The notes below the pieces were generated by a model. It had not been told where the DNA came from. It saw nothing but the letters and a program-made list of their open reading frames with translations, and made no database searches. Positions 5,121-7,007 of a DNA stretch of 7,007 bases are shown here, piece by piece (position 1 is the first letter of the stretch; each line of letters opens with the position of its first letter). This DNA comes from Gammaproteobacteria bacterium. GTDB lineage: Bacteria; Pseudomonadota; Gammaproteobacteria; Steroidobacterales; SZUA-146. The position numbers were made by a program, and so were the translations under genes. The stretch is taken from contig QIGP01000031.1 in assembly GCA_003228965.1 (NCBI GenBank), positions 1 to 7,007 of the forward strand. Direction: 5' to 3'.

Positions 5121-7007
5121 TCAGGCGAAGCGGATGTGCTTGTTAAGCGGGAGCTCTCGTATGCGCTGACCTGTAGCTGCAAATATTGCATTAGCAAGCG
5201 CTGGGGCAGCAGGCGGCGTACCAGGCTCACCTATACCGCGAATAGAATTCTGATTCTCCAAAATTTGCACATCAATCGCCGGCGCCTGATTCATACGAAT
5301 AGAGCCGTAGTTGTGAAAATTGGTTTGCTCCACACGACCATTACTGAGAGTGATCTCCCCCATCATGGCCGCTGTCAGTCCGAAGTTAATTCCTGATTCG
5401 ACTTGCGCCTCAACATTGCGTGGATCAAGCGCCGTACCCACATCAACGGCTGCATACACTTTGATAATTCTTATTCCGTTCGGTGTATTGGCAACTTCAA
5501 CAACTTCGGCAACAGGAACGCCAAACGACAATACAAAGGCCACTCCGCGACCGTGACCGGCAGGCAACTCTGAGCCCCAGTCAGATCGGGCTGCAACCGC
5601 CTCCAAAACCAGACGACTCGGTTTGTCCGTGATCATTTTCAGACGCATTTCCATTGGATCGGCGCCCGCCTTCGCAGCCAGTTCGTCGATGGCACTCTCG
5701 TGAAAAAATCCGTTTTGCGATCCGCCTACCGAGCGCCAGTAACCTACCGGAATCGTAGCCGGCGTACGGTAGCCTGTGACACGGTAGTTCGGAATGTCAT
5801 ACGGCTGATCCCACGCCGCCTGGACCAACGAAATATCGGCACCAGCTGCCGGAAGCCCCATACGGCCCATTTGCGACTCCATAACCGACAAGCTGGATAT
5901 TTTGAGATCCATCGCGGTGGGCATACCATCAGCTAACGCTCCTTTAAACCGGGCGATTGCTGCAGGTCGATAAACATCGTGTGTCGTGTCTTCTTCTCGT
6001 GTCCAGGTAAGCTTTACAGGCGTGCCCGACACGGCTTTCGCTACGTGAATCGCTTGTTGAACAAAGTCCATTTCGATGCGCCGTCCAAAACCGCCACCCA
6101 TCAGCAAGGTATGGACCTCAATGTCGTCGGGCGAGAACCCGGTAATCTCTGCGCCGTCTTTAATAATTTGAGTTGGATTTTGATGACCAGCCCATACTTC
6201 CAGCTTGCCATTTTTAATCCAGGCCGCAGCCGTCATCGGCTCCAAAGTGGCATGCGCCAAAAACGGGGCGCGGTATTCGGCTTCTATGCTTTGGTCGGAA
6301 TCAAGCGCCTGCAACACATCGCCGTCGTCACGTTTCTGACTGTCTTGTCGCTCTTCGGTGAACGACTCATCAATATGAGCGAACTGTGCATCCGTGCTCG
6401 GCGGATAGCTTGCTTTTGCCCAGTCAAAATTAATTGCGTTAACCGCCTGAAACGCGTACCACGTATTGGTCGCTACAACGGCTACGCCGTCGACCAGTGG
6501 CACGACGTGTTTAACACCAGGCATATTCTTTGCGCGGCCGTCATCAAAGCCGTTCATTGCACTGCCAAGATGTGGATTGGTTTTGACGCTCGCGTAGAGC
6601 ATACCTGGCAGTCTCACGTCGATAGCGTAGGTCGCCGTTCCCGTACTTTTAGCCACCGCATCTACGCGAGGTTGCGATTTCCCAAGTAAGGTCCATTCGC
6701 TTTCAGGCTTCAGCGCCACGTTGCCTGGCGGATCGATAGCCGCTGCCGCTTGCGCAAGCTCGGTATAGGGCAGTCGTTTACCGCTACGACTCACAACCGC
6801 ACCTCTGTCCGTACTTAATTCAGATACGTTTTCATTTAGCTGAAGCGCGGCCGCTTCAATCAGAACAGCTCGTGCTGCAGCTCCAGCCAGACGCATTTTT
6901 TCGAAGGCGTCTACCGTGGAAGATGAGCCTCCCGTTAACTGCATACCCAAAAACTTTGCCGGCACATGCATGAACCCGCGCATGGTATTGGCCATGCGAC
7001 TCTGGTC
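5121..7007 (-). CDS. Xanthine dehydrogenase-family molybdopterin-binding subunit (isoquinoline 1-oxidoreductase beta-like), 5' end off window
   Basis: The large molybdenum-cofactor subunit of a hydroxylase in the IorB-like branch of the xanthine dehydrogenase family (COG1529). These enzymes hydroxylate N-heterocycles or oxidise aldehydes and partner a small [2Fe-2S] subunit. Numbering from the Met at 6995: TGGSSS at 21-26 ends an N-terminal cofactor segment, the a/b hammerhead-like domain spans about 105-193, and cofactor-binding blocks are FLAHATLEP at 245-253, GGGFGRR at 300-306 and GYWRSVGGSQNGFFHESAID at 418-437. GIGEPGTPP at 587-595 carries the probable catalytic Glu590. The C-terminus, with ANAIFAATGQRIRELPL, is typical. 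The frame stays open through 7007 (DQSR precedes that Met), so this Met is probably internal and roughly 100-150 residues are missing, including the twin-arginine signal often found in this branch. The [2Fe-2S] partner, if present, would lie beyond the right edge. Family is certain; substrate unknown. Confidence 0.93.
   Translation of the reverse strand, partial: DQSRMANTMRGFMHVPAKFLGMQLTGGSSSTVDAFEKMRLAGAAARAVLIEAAALQLNENVSELSTDRGAVVSRSGKRLPYTELAQAAAAIDPPGNVALKPESEWTLLGKSQPRVDAVAKSTGTATYAIDVRLPGMLYASVKTNPHLGSAMNGFDDGRAKNMPGVKHVVPLVDGVAVVATNTWYAFQAVNAINFDWAKASYPPSTDAQFAHIDESFTEERQDSQKRDDGDVLQALDSDQSIEAEYRAPFLAHATLEPMTAAAWIKNGKLEVWAGHQNPTQIIKDGAEITGFSPDDIEVHTLLMGGGFGRRIEMDFVQQAIHVAKAVSGTPVKLTWTREEDTTHDVYRPAAIARFKGALADGMPTAMDLKISSLSVMESQMGRMGLPAAGADISLVQAAWDQPYDIPNYRVTGYRTPATIPVGYWRSVGGSQNGFFHESAIDELAAKAGADPMEMRLKMITDKPSRLVLEAVAARSDWGSELPAGHGRGVAFVLSFGVPVAEVVEVANTPNGIRIIKVYAAVDVGTALDPRNVEAQVESGINFGLTAAMMGEITLSNGRVEQTNFHNYGSIRMNQAPAIDVQILENQNSIRGIGEPGTPPAAPALANAIFAATGQRIRELPLNKHIRFA

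Noticed and set aside
5979..6689. Plus-strand frame of 236 codons
   Set aside because: It is antisense to the molybdopterin-binding subunit, whose motifs run through the same bases; its own translation is Arg/Cys/His-rich and unlike a real protein.
1..7007. CRISPR arrays, tRNA or rRNA genes, insertion sequences
   Set aside because: I saw no regularly spaced repeats, no tRNA-like cloverleaf, no ribosomal RNA segment and no transposase motif on either strand.

Overview
The window looks like chromosomal DNA of a Gram-negative proteobacterium, most likely a gammaproteobacterium. The best evidence is an ABC-F ATPase (2231-3841) that follows Escherichia coli YbiT almost block by block from memory. 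A remnant of a VPLPA/PEP-CTERM secreted protein and a molybdenum hydroxylase of the isoquinoline 1-oxidoreductase type fit an environmental, possibly marine or aquatic, lineage. That habitat is an inference. I could not search any database.

Layout from left to right. At 1-192 (+) is the C-terminal end of an unrecognised protein. A possible 40-residue hydrophobic small protein at 185-307 (+) overlaps its stop codon. At 308-483 I see no convincing gene, only nested palindromes near 391-414. At 484-1038 (-) is a gene for a secreted protein with a signal peptide and a VPLPA/PEP-CTERM-type tail, with its reading frame broken near 735-770. At 1039-1319 is a non-coding gap between divergent genes, ending in a 21-base near-palindrome directly before the next start codon. 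At 1320-2063 (+) is a TauE/SafE-family membrane permease. At 2064-2230 is a short convergent gap with a small hairpin and an amber-interrupted short frame. At 2231-3841 (-) is the YbiT-type ABC-F ATPase. At 4039-4929 (-) is a monoacylglycerol-lipase-like alpha/beta hydrolase with a TTG start. At 5121-7007 (-) is the molybdopterin-binding large subunit of a xanthine-dehydrogenase-family oxidoreductase, cut by the right edge.

The genes do not form an obvious pathway. The three right-hand genes share the minus strand but are separated by gaps of about 190-200 bases, so they are probably separate transcription units. The left 1.3 kb looks eroded and accessory: a truncated or unknown gene, small frames and a damaged surface-protein gene. 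The right 5 kb is ordinary, well-preserved coding sequence.

I do not see a clear undescribed multi-gene system. The observations most worth checking are the broken VPLPA/PEP-CTERM gene, the palindrome abutting the TauE/SafE start codon (possibly with a leaderless promoter), and the stop-overlapping small hydrophobic frame at the left edge.
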